Assembly (NCBI GenBank): GCA_029866965.1 | Contig: CP123444.1 | Coordinates: 1,033,501 to 1,097,500, forward strand | Direction of reading: 5' to 3' | DNA from: Flavobacteriaceae bacterium YJPT1-3 | Lineage (GTDB): Bacteria > Bacteroidota > Bacteroidia > Flavobacteriales > Flavobacteriaceae | DNA length: 64,000 nucleotides | Part shown: positions 16,885-24,024 of the stretch, piece by piece | Position numbering within the stretch: position 1 is the first letter of the stretch | Layout of the letters: every line of letters begins with the position of its first letter | The notes under the pieces: generated by a model | What the model was told of the DNA's origin: nothing | What the model saw: only the letters and a program-made list of their open reading frames with translations | Databases searched by the model: none | Program-made: the position numbers and the translations under genes

Positions 16885-19305
16885 ATGCAACCAAGCCTGT
16901 CCCATTTCCTACTCCTGCTGTTGTTTCCTTGTGCCTTATGGGCTCAAGAGATCACCTTGTCCGGTTCCGTGCAAAGCACTGACGGCGAGCCCATCGCCTA
17001 TGCCAATGTCCTCTTGTTACGTGCACAAGACTCAGTATTGGTGCAAGGGAATTTTAGTGAAGAGAACGGGCGTTTTCGAATGGATAAGCTCGATGCCGGA
17101 TCCTATCTGATACAGGCCAGTTACGTGGGCTATCTTCTCGGGTATAGTGATGTGTTTACCCTTGCTGACCAGGACTATTCAATTCCTCCAGTGCTGTTAA
17201 AAGAGGACCGCGCGCTTTTGGAAGAGGTTTTAATCACATCACGAAAACCCACCGTAGAGCGGAAAGCAGACCGTTTGGTCTTCAATGTGGAGAACAGCAT
17301 TGTTTCTTCAGGGAGCAGCTGGGAGATTCTTAAAAGAACGCCCGGAGTTATAGTCAACCAAGGGCAATTGCAGGTGCGCGGTCAAGGGGTGACCATTTAC
17401 ATTAATGATAGACGGGTACAGCTTTCCCAACAGGAGTTGACCACTTTACTCGAGAATTATTCCGGTAGCAACGTCCAATCTATAGAAGTTATCACCAATC
17501 CGCCGGCCCGCTATGAAGCAGAGGGAGGACCGATCCTAAATATCATCACCAGCCGTAATCTGGCCATCGGCTATAAGGGAAATTTGGAGGCCAAATCGAC
17601 CTATGCGGTATTTCCTAAATATCAGTTGGGAACGTCCCATTATTTCAAAACGAATACCCTGAATCTCTACGCCAGTTATAGTTTCAATTCCGGCAAGTTC
17701 AACAAGGAGGACAACAGCAACATCAACTTTATACGTAGTAACCGTGTTTTTTCTCGCTGGGAAACAGATTTTCGACGTATTACCCAGACCGATGCTCATA
17801 ATGCCAATTTGATCCTGGACTATGCCTGGAATGATCGCAACACCCTCAGCCTGACCAGTACAGCCACCTTCGTACCCGGAGAGACCTATGATAATACCAG
17901 CTTTACTGAAATAAGAAGCGCAGCCAATGTGCTCGATTCAACCTTTAGAACACGTAGCGATCTAAATAATGACACCCGTAATTTGGCTGCAGATCTGCAA
18001 TACGTGCACAAATTCAAAAAAGAGGGAGCGCAATTAAGTCTAGGGGGGCACTATACCGATTATACCTTTGACCGACTTCAGAACGCCAGAACTCGCTATC
18101 GAAATGCGGATGGAGCTTTGCTGCAGCAAATACAGTTCAGTACCGATGCCCGTCAAGCTATCGAAATCTATACCGGTCAGTTGGACCTCGTTCTGCCTTT
18201 CGGAAGTACAACCATAGAGGCAGGGGCTAAGGCTTCATTCATTGATTCACGCAGCAAGATTGATTTCTTTGATGTAGAAAATCCAAATTCGGCGCTGGAA
18301 GCGGCTAATTCTGATGACTTCTTATACGATGAAGAGGTCTATGCCGGCTATGTGAGCTTTGCCGGCGATTGGGACAAATGGTCTGTAAAGACCGGAGTAC
18401 GGGCAGAGCAGACAGAATCGGTTGGGAACTCTCTGGTACTAAATGAGGTCAACGCCTTAGATTATTTGGAGTGGTTTCCTACGGCTTATGTGCAGTATCA
18501 GGCTCATGAAAATCACAGTTTTGCCATCGACTACGGTCGTCGTATTGACCGGCCACGCTACCAAGACCTAAATCCTTTTGCCTATTTTTTGAATGAGAAT
18601 AATTTTGATATTGGAAACCCTGGCCTACAACCCGCATTCAGCCACAATTTCAATTTCAACTATACGCTGAATGGCAGTTACTTTTTTGATCTGTACTATC
18701 GGGACAATGGCCGCTACATATCCCGTCTGCCTTTTCAGGACAACAACAACTTGACGCTTCGAACGGTCAAACAAAACGTTTTGGAAAGCACCTCCTACGG
18801 CCTTGATTTTTCCCACGGAAGGTATGTTACCAGTGGCTGGTACTCGTATGTGTATGCGTCTCTGTTTCATGAAGATGAGACCTTTATAGCAGTAGAAAGC
18901 GGTGGCGCGCCCTTTACTAATGAAATCGACGCTGTTTTCGCCCAGTGGTACAATGCACTAAGTTTTAAGAGCCTCCCCAATTTTTCAGCGGAATTTACGC
19001 TGACTTACATCAGTCAATTCTTAAGCGGTTCCTATGTTCATGAATCAACCACCAATGTCACGGTTGGTTTACGTCAGACACTTTGGAACGAACGTGCCGT
19101 CCTGACGCTGGCGAGTGAAGATCTCTTGGGCCAGGCCAACGGTCGATTGACCTCAAACTACCTCAATCAGGATAATTCGTTTATCGCTATTCCTGAGACT
19201 CAATTTATCCGTTTTGGCTTTCAGTATAACTTCGGGAACTTCCGTTTGAGCGACAACCAGAGAGCCATTGAACGGCAGGAGCGGGAGCGGCTTCAATCGC
19301 AGTAG
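16885..19305 (+). CDS. Outer-membrane beta-barrel receptor (TonB-dependent-like, OMP_b-brl_3 type)
   Basis: 806 aa from the ATG at 16885; the frame also opens at an upstream TTG (16876), rejected because MQPSLSHFLLLLLFPCALWAQ is a complete signal peptide. Order: signal (1-21), carboxypeptidase-regulatory-like Ig fold (about 24-105: ITLSGSVQSTDGEPIAYANV), plug-like domain (about 115-225: RKADRLVFNVENS...GVTIYINDRRV, ITNPPARYEAEGG), and a long beta-barrel rich in alternating aromatic strands. It resembles the barrel-3 group rather than SusC. Ligand unknown. A 12-bp tandem duplication covers the stop codon. Confidence 0.85.
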   Translation: MQPSLSHFLLLLLFPCALWAQEITLSGSVQSTDGEPIAYANVLLLRAQDSVLVQGNFSEENGRFRMDKLDAGSYLIQASYVGYLLGYSDVFTLADQDYSIPPVLLKEDRALLEEVLITSRKPTVERKADRLVFNVENSIVSSGSSWEILKRTPGVIVNQGQLQVRGQGVTIYINDRRVQLSQQELTTLLENYSGSNVQSIEVITNPPARYEAEGGPILNIITSRNLAIGYKGNLEAKSTYAVFPKYQLGTSHYFKTNTLNLYASYSFNSGKFNKEDNSNINFIRSNRVFSRWETDFRRITQTDAHNANLILDYAWNDRNTLSLTSTATFVPGETYDNTSFTEIRSAANVLDSTFRTRSDLNNDTRNLAADLQYVHKFKKEGAQLSLGGHYTDYTFDRLQNARTRYRNADGALLQQIQFSTDARQAIEIYTGQLDLVLPFGSTTIEAGAKASFIDSRSKIDFFDVENPNSALEAANSDDFLYDEEVYAGYVSFAGDWDKWSVKTGVRAEQTESVGNSLVLNEVNALDYLEWFPTAYVQYQAHENHSFAIDYGRRIDRPRYQDLNPFAYFLNENNFDIGNPGLQPAFSHNFNFNYTLNGSYFFDLYYRDNGRYISRLPFQDNNNLTLRTVKQNVLESTSYGLDFSHGRYVTSGWYSYVYASLFHEDETFIAVESGGAPFTNEIDAVFAQWYNALSFKSLPNFSAEFTLTYISQFLSGSYVHESTTNVTVGLRQTLWNERAVLTLASEDLLGQANGRLTSNYLNQDNSFIAIPETQFIRFGFQYNFGNFRLSDNQRAIERQERERLQSQ

Positions 19306-19322
19306 GTCAAGCAGTAGGTCAA
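19299..19322 (+). repeat. 12-bp tandem duplication over a stop codon
   Basis: GCAGTAGGTCAA occurs twice in direct succession; the first copy contains the TAG stop of the receptor gene (19303-19305). Looks like a recent slippage event with no coding effect. Confidence 0.85.
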
Positions 19323-19368
19323 GAGGCTTCTTCCAGGCTTAATTCCATTCAATTTCAAAGAATTACCC

Positions 19369-19376
19369 TAATTTTG
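19369..19376 (+). promoter_or_regulatory. -7 box directly before dusB
   Basis: TAATTTTG, ending 6 nt before the dusB ATG, the same geometry as at 16871-16878. -33 element not identified. Confidence 0.4.
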
Positions 19377-19382
19377 CAGCCT

Positions 19383-20375
19383 ATGGCAAAAATTGGAGAT
19401 ATTGATGTCGGGGAATTCCCTCTGCTATTAGCCCCCATGGAAGACGTGAGCGATCCGCCTTTCCGCGCCTTGTGTAAAGAACAGGGAGCCGATGTGGTGT
19501 ACACCGAATTCATCTCTTCAGAAGGCTTGATTCGCGACGCCGCTAAAAGCGTCATGAAGCTGGACATTTATGAAAAAGAGCGCCCCGTAGGGATTCAAAT
19601 CTTTGGCGCCAATCTCGACTCTATGCTGAAAAGTGTAGAAATCGTTGAGGCCTCCGGCCCGGATATTATTGATATTAACTTTGGTTGTCCGGTGAAGAAG
19701 GTGGTGAGTAAGGGTGCCGGTGCCGGGATTTTAAAAGACATCGACCTTATGGTCAAATTGACCGAAGCCATGGTCAAGCATACCCACTTGCCGGTCACGG
19801 TCAAGACCCGTTTAGGCTGGGATCACGACTCCATCAAAATTGTAGAAGTGGCTGAACGGCTTCAGGATGTCGGCTGTAAAGCCATTGCGATTCATGGGCG
19901 TACCCGGGCCCAAATGTACAAGGGAGACGCCGACTGGGGCCCCATTGCTGAGGTCAAGAACAACCCTAGAATGCATATTCCGGTTTTTGGGAATGGGGAC
20001 GTTAATAGTCCGGAGCGGGCTGTGGAAATGCGCGATCAATACGGTTTGGACGGAGCGATGATTGGCCGTGCCAGCATTGGCTACCCCTGGTTTTTCAATG
20101 AGGTGAAGCATTACTTCAAGACCGGAGAACACGCCAGTCCGCCTACGCTTGAAGAGCGGGTGAAGGTAGCCAAAAGGCACCTGGAGATGTCCATTGCCTG
20201 GAAAGGCGAGAAGCTCGGTATTTACGAAACCCGACGTCACTACACCAATTACTTCAAAGGCATTCCTCACTTTAAGGAATACCGAACTAAAATGGTGACC
20301 AGCGAAGATATAGAGGCCCTTTACAGCACTTTTGACGAAGTATTGGAGCAGTTTGCGGGCTTTGAGTTTGCCTGA
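19383..20375 (+). CDS. dusB: tRNA-dihydrouridine synthase
   Basis: FMN-dependent enzyme that reduces uridine to dihydrouridine in the D-loop of tRNA with NADPH. 330 aa from MAKIGDIDVG (the open frame starts 9 nt earlier at a TTG). Motifs: LAPMEDVSDPPFR (16-28), DINFGCPVKKVVSKGAGA (97-114) with the catalytic Cys102, VTVKTRLGW, IHGRTRAQMYKG and the FMN-phosphate site GNGDVNSPE...GAMIGRASIG. Best fit is the DusB-type group that Bacteroidota carry. It is convergent with, and 1 bp from, the FtsX-family gene, with no terminator between them. Confidence 0.93.
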   Translation: MAKIGDIDVGEFPLLLAPMEDVSDPPFRALCKEQGADVVYTEFISSEGLIRDAAKSVMKLDIYEKERPVGIQIFGANLDSMLKSVEIVEASGPDIIDINFGCPVKKVVSKGAGAGILKDIDLMVKLTEAMVKHTHLPVTVKTRLGWDHDSIKIVEVAERLQDVGCKAIAIHGRTRAQMYKGDADWGPIAEVKNNPRMHIPVFGNGDVNSPERAVEMRDQYGLDGAMIGRASIGYPWFFNEVKHYFKTGEHASPPTLEERVKVAKRHLEMSIAWKGEKLGIYETRRHYTNYFKGIPHFKEYRTKMVTSEDIEALYSTFDEVLEQFAGFEFA

Positions 20376-20376
20376 G

Positions 20377-21576
20377 TTAGGCGATCATACTTTTGGTCAC
20401 ACGAGTCGACGCTAAGCGAGCGGCCAATAATCCCAATAAACTAATAGTGATAAAGACAGTAATGAAGTTTATAGCCTCCAACCTGACCGGATAAGGCAAG
20501 GTTGAGGTGATCATGACCAAACCCAATTGGCGTTGTGCGAGTACAATCAAAAAACCGATGAAGAGTCCGACAAAGCCTCCTATAATCGTCATTAGGCTTC
20601 CCTGAATAAAGAAAATACGCCGAATATCTTTTAATGTTGCCCCCAGGCTATAAAGCGTTTTGATGTTCTTTTGCTTATCTAAAATGATCATGATGACACT
20701 GCCCACAAGGTTGAATAAGGCAATGATCAGCACCAGCGTAAAAATGAAGTAGACCGCTAAATTCTCCGCATTCAACATCTTATACAGCGCGTCATTCAGC
20801 TGCACTCGACTCTTGATGTTCACCTCAGGACCTAATAGTGCGGCCAGCTCTTCTTGTACCGTTTCAGCTTCAGTTTCAGGCCTCAGCTTGATCTCTATGG
20901 CACTGATCTGACCCCGCTCCAACGATAATAATTCCTGAGCAAACTCCAGCGAGGAGACTACGTACTTACCGTCCAATTCTTCATTGACCTGATAAATTCC
21001 TGATACTACTGCACCACTACTGCTGAAGGCCTGAGACGGATCAGTGATCTGGCCTGTTCCCGGTTTAGGGACCATGATCTGTAGCAAATTCGTATAGACA
21101 TTGGGACTGAGCGTAAGCAGGCGGGAAATCTCAGAACCAATGACCACCGTAGGACTGTCCGGACGCAGATAAGTTCCGTAAAAAATGGTGCTGTCGATGG
21201 GATTAACGTCAGTGTACCGTTGATCGACCCCTTTGATGTAGGCGATGTGATTTTTTCCTCGAAACTCCAGGAAGGCCCGTTCTTCTACCACTTCAGAAAA
21301 TGCAACGACTTCTGGATGTTGTTCAATTTGTTTCGCTTTCGCGAAAGCGTTCTCCAGATACTTTCCCTGGGCAGGAAGGACTTTCAGATCGGGGTCAAAA
21401 ATGGAGGAGAATGACAAGCTGAATTCCCGCAGACCCGAAAAGCCGGAGAGCACGACAAAGAGTGCGGCCGCCCCTACAACGATACTGATGGCAGAGATCA
21501 GTGTAATTAGATTAATGGCGTTGTTACTCGTTTTAGAAACGAGATAGCGTTGAGCCATATAGAGCGGAAATTTCAA
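20377..21576 (-). CDS. FtsX/LolC-E-family ABC transporter permease
   Basis: 399 aa with the MacB/FtsX plan: one N-terminal helix (about 20-45: NLITLISAISIVVGAAALFV), a periplasmic domain (about 50-265), and three C-terminal helices (about 272-298, 318-345, 360-385). Resembles LolC/LolE, the lipoprotein-releasing permease that works with a LolD ATPase, but the partner is not in the window. The rbfA stop lies 2 bp upstream, so the two are co-transcribed, a conserved Bacteroidota pairing. The GCTTTCGCGAAAGC copy at 21335-21348 encodes AFAKA in the periplasmic domain. Confidence 0.88.
   Translation of the reverse strand: MKFPLYMAQRYLVSKTSNNAINLITLISAISIVVGAAALFVVLSGFSGLREFSLSFSSIFDPDLKVLPAQGKYLENAFAKAKQIEQHPEVVAFSEVVEERAFLEFRGKNHIAYIKGVDQRYTDVNPIDSTIFYGTYLRPDSPTVVIGSEISRLLTLSPNVYTNLLQIMVPKPGTGQITDPSQAFSSSGAVVSGIYQVNEELDGKYVVSSLEFAQELLSLERGQISAIEIKLRPETEAETVQEELAALLGPEVNIKSRVQLNDALYKMLNAENLAVYFIFTLVLIIALFNLVGSVIMIILDKQKNIKTLYSLGATLKDIRRIFFIQGSLMTIIGGFVGLFIGFLIVLAQRQLGLVMITSTLPYPVRLEAINFITVFITISLLGLLAARLASTRVTKSMIA
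21335..21348. repeat. GCTTTCGCGAAAGC palindrome, in FtsX-family permease gene
   Basis: Perfect copy, read as Ala-Phe-Ala-Lys-Ala. Confidence 0.9.
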
Positions 21577-21578
21577 GC

Positions 21579-21971
21579 TTAAGATTTTTTACGGCGATCC
21601 AAAAGATCCGGGTTTTCGAGAGGGTTTTGGCCTTCCTTTAAAGAACGCTCGATCTTATCGATGTACTCTAAAGAGTCATCTACGTGATAATGCAGCTCGG
21701 GCATGCGTCGCAATTGATTTTTCGTACGCTGCGCAATTTCGTGTTTGATGGAAGCACTGACTTTTTGGATTTCCTGAAGCACAGGCTGAGCCTTATCATT
21801 AGGAAAAACGCTCAAATACGCTTGCCCCTGAGAGAGATCGGTAGTGACGGTCACCTTGGTGACGGAGATGATAATTCCGGTTACTCCTCCTTCTTTCAAT
21901 GCTTTCAGAAGCACATCAGCCAGATCCCTTTGTATGACTCCGGCTACTTTTTTCTGTCTGTTTGTTTCCAT
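21579..21971 (-). CDS. rbfA: 30S ribosome-binding factor A
   Basis: Assembly factor for the 30S subunit acting on 16S rRNA helix 1. 130 aa from METNRQKKVAGVIQRDLADVL; the frame extends 24 codons upstream but that stretch is not RbfA-like. KH-type core visible: ITVTKVTVTTDLSQGQAYLSVFP, HEIAQRTKNQLRRMPELHYHVDDSLEYIDKIERSL. Length fits. It is followed 2 bp later by the FtsX-family gene and is divergent from mce, with about 79 bp between the starts. Confidence 0.92.
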   Translation of the reverse strand: METNRQKKVAGVIQRDLADVLLKALKEGGVTGIIISVTKVTVTTDLSQGQAYLSVFPNDKAQPVLQEIQKVSASIKHEIAQRTKNQLRRMPELHYHVDDSLEYIDKIERSLKEGQNPLENPDLLDRRKKS

Positions 21972-22050
21972 GGGACAAAGATACCACTTTAGCCCCTGCA
22001 TTAGGAAGCGCTCAGAGGAAGTGGTATTTTTGAAAAAAGTCAAATGAAGT

Positions 22051-22461
22051 ATGAATAAGATCGAACATATTGGGATTGCTGTCGAAAATTTGGAAGACGC
22101 TAATGCGTTGTATACACAATTGCTGGGAGCGGAACCTTATAAAGAAGAAGAGGTGGCTTCAGAGCGGGTTAGGACTTCTTTTTTTCGCTCTGGACCCAAT
22201 AAAATCGAATTGCTGCAAGCCACCCATCAAGAAAGCGCCATCGCGAAATACATCAGTAAATACGGGCCCGGCGTACACCACGTCGCGTTTTCGGTAGGTG
22301 ATATAAAAGCCGAGATGAAGCGGTTGGCAGAGGCGGGTTTTCGTTTGCTCAATGAAGAACCCAAACGGGGCGCCGACAATAAGTGGGTTGCTTTCGTGCA
22401 TCCTAAATCGGCCGGCGGTGTGCTGGTTGAGCTCTGTCAAGAGATTGCGGAAACGAAGTAA
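22051..22461 (+). CDS. mce: Methylmalonyl-CoA epimerase
   Basis: Converts (S)- to (R)-methylmalonyl-CoA, linking propionyl-CoA metabolism and succinyl-CoA. 136 aa VOC-fold protein, usual length. Motifs: KIEHIGIAVENLEDA (3-17, metal His6), KIELLQA with a metal Glu (about 48-54), PGVHHVAFSVGDI with His (about 72-84), and the C-terminal GVLVELCQE with a metal Glu. It is divergent from rbfA. Only a few nt after the stop lies the TTTG of a promoter that appears to drive the tRNA region. Confidence 0.93.
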   Translation: MNKIEHIGIAVENLEDANALYTQLLGAEPYKEEEVASERVRTSFFRSGPNKIELLQATHQESAIAKYISKYGPGVHHVAFSVGDIKAEMKRLAEAGFRLLNEEPKRGADNKWVAFVHPKSAGGVLVELCQEIAETK

Positions 22462-22463
22462 AG

Positions 22464-22496
22464 TTTGGTGCACTACCGGGAAAAGCGTTAAATTTG
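22464..22496 (+). promoter_or_regulatory. Strong Bacteroidota promoter, probably for the tRNA locus
   Basis: TTTG (22464-22467), 21 nt, TAAATTTG (22489-22496). It lies 45-50 nt before the first tRNA-like segment at 22545, a normal leader length, but about 730 bp before the intact tRNA. It is the only good promoter seen between mce and the tRNA. Confidence 0.6.
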
Positions 22497-22540
22497 CGCA
22501 CTTATTTGAATGGAGATGCTCCAGCGGTGTCGCTTTCGTT

Positions 22541-22881
22541 CAACGGTCCTATACCTGCCCACCTAGCGGTAGGTAGGCGGGGCTCAGTTGGTTACCTGCC
22601 TACCTGATGTTAGTCAGGCAGGGAGCACCTAATTGATACGAGAAGGAGTATGTTTGTATACGTAATTCGAAGCGATCAAGATCAGCGCCTTTACGTTGGG
22701 ATGACGGGTGATGTAGAGCGGAGTTTGATGGAGCATAATGCTGGAAGAACTCGAAGCACTAAGGGATATCGTCCCTGGAGGATGCTTCACATAGAGGAAT
22801 ATCCTGACCGAGAATCTGCCAGGAAAAGAGAAAAGTATCTCAAGAGTGGATTTGGCAAGTATTGGTTGAATAAAAAATATC
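22541..22881 (+). repeat. 341-bp direct repeat, unit 1 (GIY-YIG element)
   Basis: First of two adjacent 341-bp units that differ by only four substitutions by eye. Each begins CAACGGTCCTATA, the same bases that open the intact tRNA at 23223, then carries a tRNA 5' fragment interrupted by two 28-bp palindromes, then a GIY-YIG ORF. Period is exact: CAACGG starts at 22541, 22882 and 23223. Confidence 0.95.
22545..22630 (+). pseudogene. tRNA(CAT) 5' fragment interrupted by two palindromes (unit 1)
   Basis: Three blocks match the first 30 nt of the tRNA at 23227: GGTCCTATA (22545-22553, nt 1-9), GCTCAGTTGGTTA (22582-22594, nt 10-22) and GAGCACCT (22623-22630, nt 23-30). Between them sit two 28-nt hairpins, 22554-22581 (arms CCTGCCCACCT / AGGTAGGCGGG, one mismatch and a G:T pair) and 22595-22622 (arms CCTGCCT / AGGCAGG). 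The match stops inside the anticodon stem. It cannot fold as a tRNA. Confidence 0.85.
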
Positions 22882-22907
22882 CAACGGTCCTATACCTGCC
22901 CACCTAG
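22650..22907 (+). CDS. Small GIY-YIG nuclease, copy 1
   Basis: 85-aa single-domain GIY-YIG protein: VYVIRS (3-8) and LYVGMT (14-19) are the two motif strands, followed by MEHNAGRTRSTKGYRPW with the catalytic Arg region and ESARKREKYLKSG with the conserved Glu, i.e. the UvrC-N/YhbQ-like type. The ORF ends TVLYLPT because it reads through the CGGTCCTATA of the next tRNA-like start into the palindrome. It differs from copy 2 at ERS versus KRR and ESA versus EFA. Purine-rich AGAAGGAG precedes the ATG, unusual for this genome but perhaps too close to act. Such ORFs are known to sit against tRNA genes in Bacteroidota; their role is unproven. Confidence 0.75.
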   Translation: MFVYVIRSDQDQRLYVGMTGDVERSLMEHNAGRTRSTKGYRPWRMLHIEEYPDRESARKREKYLKSGFGKYWLNKKYPTVLYLPT

Positions 22908-23222
22908 CGGTAGGTAGGCGGGGCTCAGTTGGTTACCTGCCTAACTGATGTTAGTCAGGCAGGGAGCACCTAATTGATACGAGAAGGAGTATGTTTGTAT
23001 ACGTAATTCGAAGCGATCAAGATCAGCGCCTTTACGTTGGGATGACGGGTGATGTAAAGCGGCGTTTGATGGAGCATAATGCTGGAAGAACTCGAAGCAC
23101 TAAGGGATATCGTCCCTGGAGGATGCTTCACATAGAGGAATATCCTGACCGAGAATTTGCCAGGAAAAGAGAAAAGTATCTCAAGAGTGGATTTGGCAAG
23201 TATTGGTTGAATAAAAAATATC
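22882..23222 (+). repeat. 341-bp direct repeat, unit 2 (GIY-YIG element)
   Basis: Second unit, abutting unit 1 on the left and the intact tRNA on the right. Substitutions seen relative to unit 1: one in the second palindrome (C to A), two in the codons for ERS/KRR and one giving Ser/Phe. Confidence 0.95.
22886..22971 (+). pseudogene. tRNA(CAT) 5' fragment interrupted by two palindromes (unit 2)
   Basis: Same structure as at 22545: tRNA blocks at 22886-22894, 22923-22935 and 22964-22971, with 28-nt hairpins at 22895-22922 and 22936-22963. In this copy the second hairpin has extra pairing (CCTGCCTaACT / AGTcAGGCAGG). Confidence 0.85.
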
Positions 23223-23236
23223 CAACGGTCCTATAG
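22991..23236 (+). CDS. Small GIY-YIG nuclease, copy 2
   Basis: 81 aa, nearly identical to copy 1 (VYVIRS, LYVGMT, RKREKYLKSG all present). Its stop codon TAG (23234-23236) lies inside the first ten nucleotides of the intact tRNA, so the ORF and the tRNA overlap by 10 bp and the last residues VL are encoded by tRNA sequence. The version KRRLMEHN restores the basic residue usual in this family, where copy 1 has ERSLMEHN, so copy 2 is the better candidate for an active enzyme. Confidence 0.78.
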   Translation: MFVYVIRSDQDQRLYVGMTGDVKRRLMEHNAGRTRSTKGYRPWRMLHIEEYPDREFARKREKYLKSGFGKYWLNKKYPTVL

Positions 23237-23300
23237 CTCAGTTGGTTAGAGCACCTGACTCATAATCAGGTGGTCCCTGGTTCGAGCCCAGGTGGGACCA
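23227..23300 (+). tRNA. tRNA with CAT anticodon (elongator Met or Ile2)
   Basis: 74 nt with a complete cloverleaf: acceptor GGTCCTA / TGGGACC, D arm GCTC-loop-GAGC, anticodon stem CCTGA / TCAGG around loop CTCATAA, T arm CCTGG-TTCGAGC-CCAGG, discriminator A. CCA is not encoded. The CAT anticodon fits elongator Met or lysidine-modified Ile2; the acceptor differs from initiator tRNA. A terminator follows at once. Its normal promoter appears displaced by two 341-bp elements. Confidence 0.93.
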
Positions 23301-23311
23301 CATCACTCAGA

Positions 23312-23339
23312 AAACCCAGGCTGCAAAGCCTGGGTTTTT
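23312..23339 (+). terminator. Rho-independent terminator of the tRNA
   Basis: AAACCCAGGCT (23312-23322), GCAA loop, AGCCTGGGTTT (23327-23337), then T. Starts 11 nt after the tRNA end. Confidence 0.88.
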
Positions 23340-23410
23340 CATTTTCGGAAAAAAGTCAGATTCATCTGAGCTTATTACTACTAATGGCCAGCGCACCGTC
23401 TGGCTCCTCA

Positions 23411-23439
23411 CTACACTAAATCCACTGGATTTAGTGTAG
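23411..23439. repeat. 13-bp perfect inverted repeat
   Basis: CTACACTAAATCC (23411-23423), 3-nt spacer, GGATTTAGTGTAG (23427-23439). No T-run follows, so it is not a typical terminator. It lies in the 190-bp stretch between the two copies of the tRNA 3' flank. Confidence 0.85.
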
Positions 23440-23535
23440 ACGCTCGGCCCTTATTTGCAGCCGAGGTCATTCTCTGGTCGCTTCCGACCTAGGAGGAAGC
23501 AACCCAGGGTTATGTTTTTAAATTTTGAATCTTAA

Positions 23536-23582
23536 ACCACATCACTCAGAAAACCCAGGTTGTAGAGCCTGGGTTTTTCATT
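23536..23582 (+). repeat. Second copy of the tRNA 3' end plus terminator
   Basis: 47 nt matching 23297-23343 with three substitutions: ACCA of the tRNA 3' end, CATCACTCAG, then a hairpin AAACCCAGG / CCTGGGTTT with a T-run (terminator 23551-23578). The tRNA body before it is missing. A relic of a second tRNA copy or of a past duplication. Confidence 0.8.
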
Positions 23583-24024
23583 GGCAGGAAGGCATCACCA
23601 AAAGCCCGGTGAGTAATGCAGTGAAAGACAGGACGATTTTATACTTGGGGTCTAAGACTTAAAGGGCTCACTTAAAAAGGACCCCGATTGCTAGGGTATG
23701 CTCAAGCCTCCAAGGACCTTCTGTTGCTGCACTCTGCGCTTTTATTCTGGTCTTATCGTAGCCATTTACGTATAACCATGTCGGCCAACATACTTACCAA
23801 AGGCTGTTTTTAGGCTGCTATAAGCCAAATCGAGAAAAACATCCTACCGCATCTATAATTATTCTAAATTGGAACCTATTTAAATAGCTCAAATAGAATG
23901 GGTTAATAACTGAAAAGAAAGCCGATGAGGAATTAGTTAAAAATCCTAGTACTACCAGAGTGTATCACTGAAAAAAGAAATAGAAGTAAATAGAATTAAC
24001 AACCAACCAACTTAAAATTCCAAC
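23583..24024. other. Intergenic region with nothing recognised
   Basis: About 440 bp between the relic terminator and the cupin gene. No ORF over 50 codons with protein character, no RNA gene and no clear promoter. The DUF6090 cluster promoter is expected in its last 100 bp but could not be picked out. Confidence 0.5.

Noticed and set aside
22352-22576. 74-codon ORF overlapping the end of mce
   Set aside because: Out of frame with mce and reading into the promoter and tRNA-like segment; arginine/serine-rich chance translation.
22541-23222. CRISPR or simple tandem satellite as explanation for the 341-bp repeats
   Set aside because: The unit is far too long for CRISPR and contains a coding ORF and tRNA-derived blocks, better explained as a gene-sized element.
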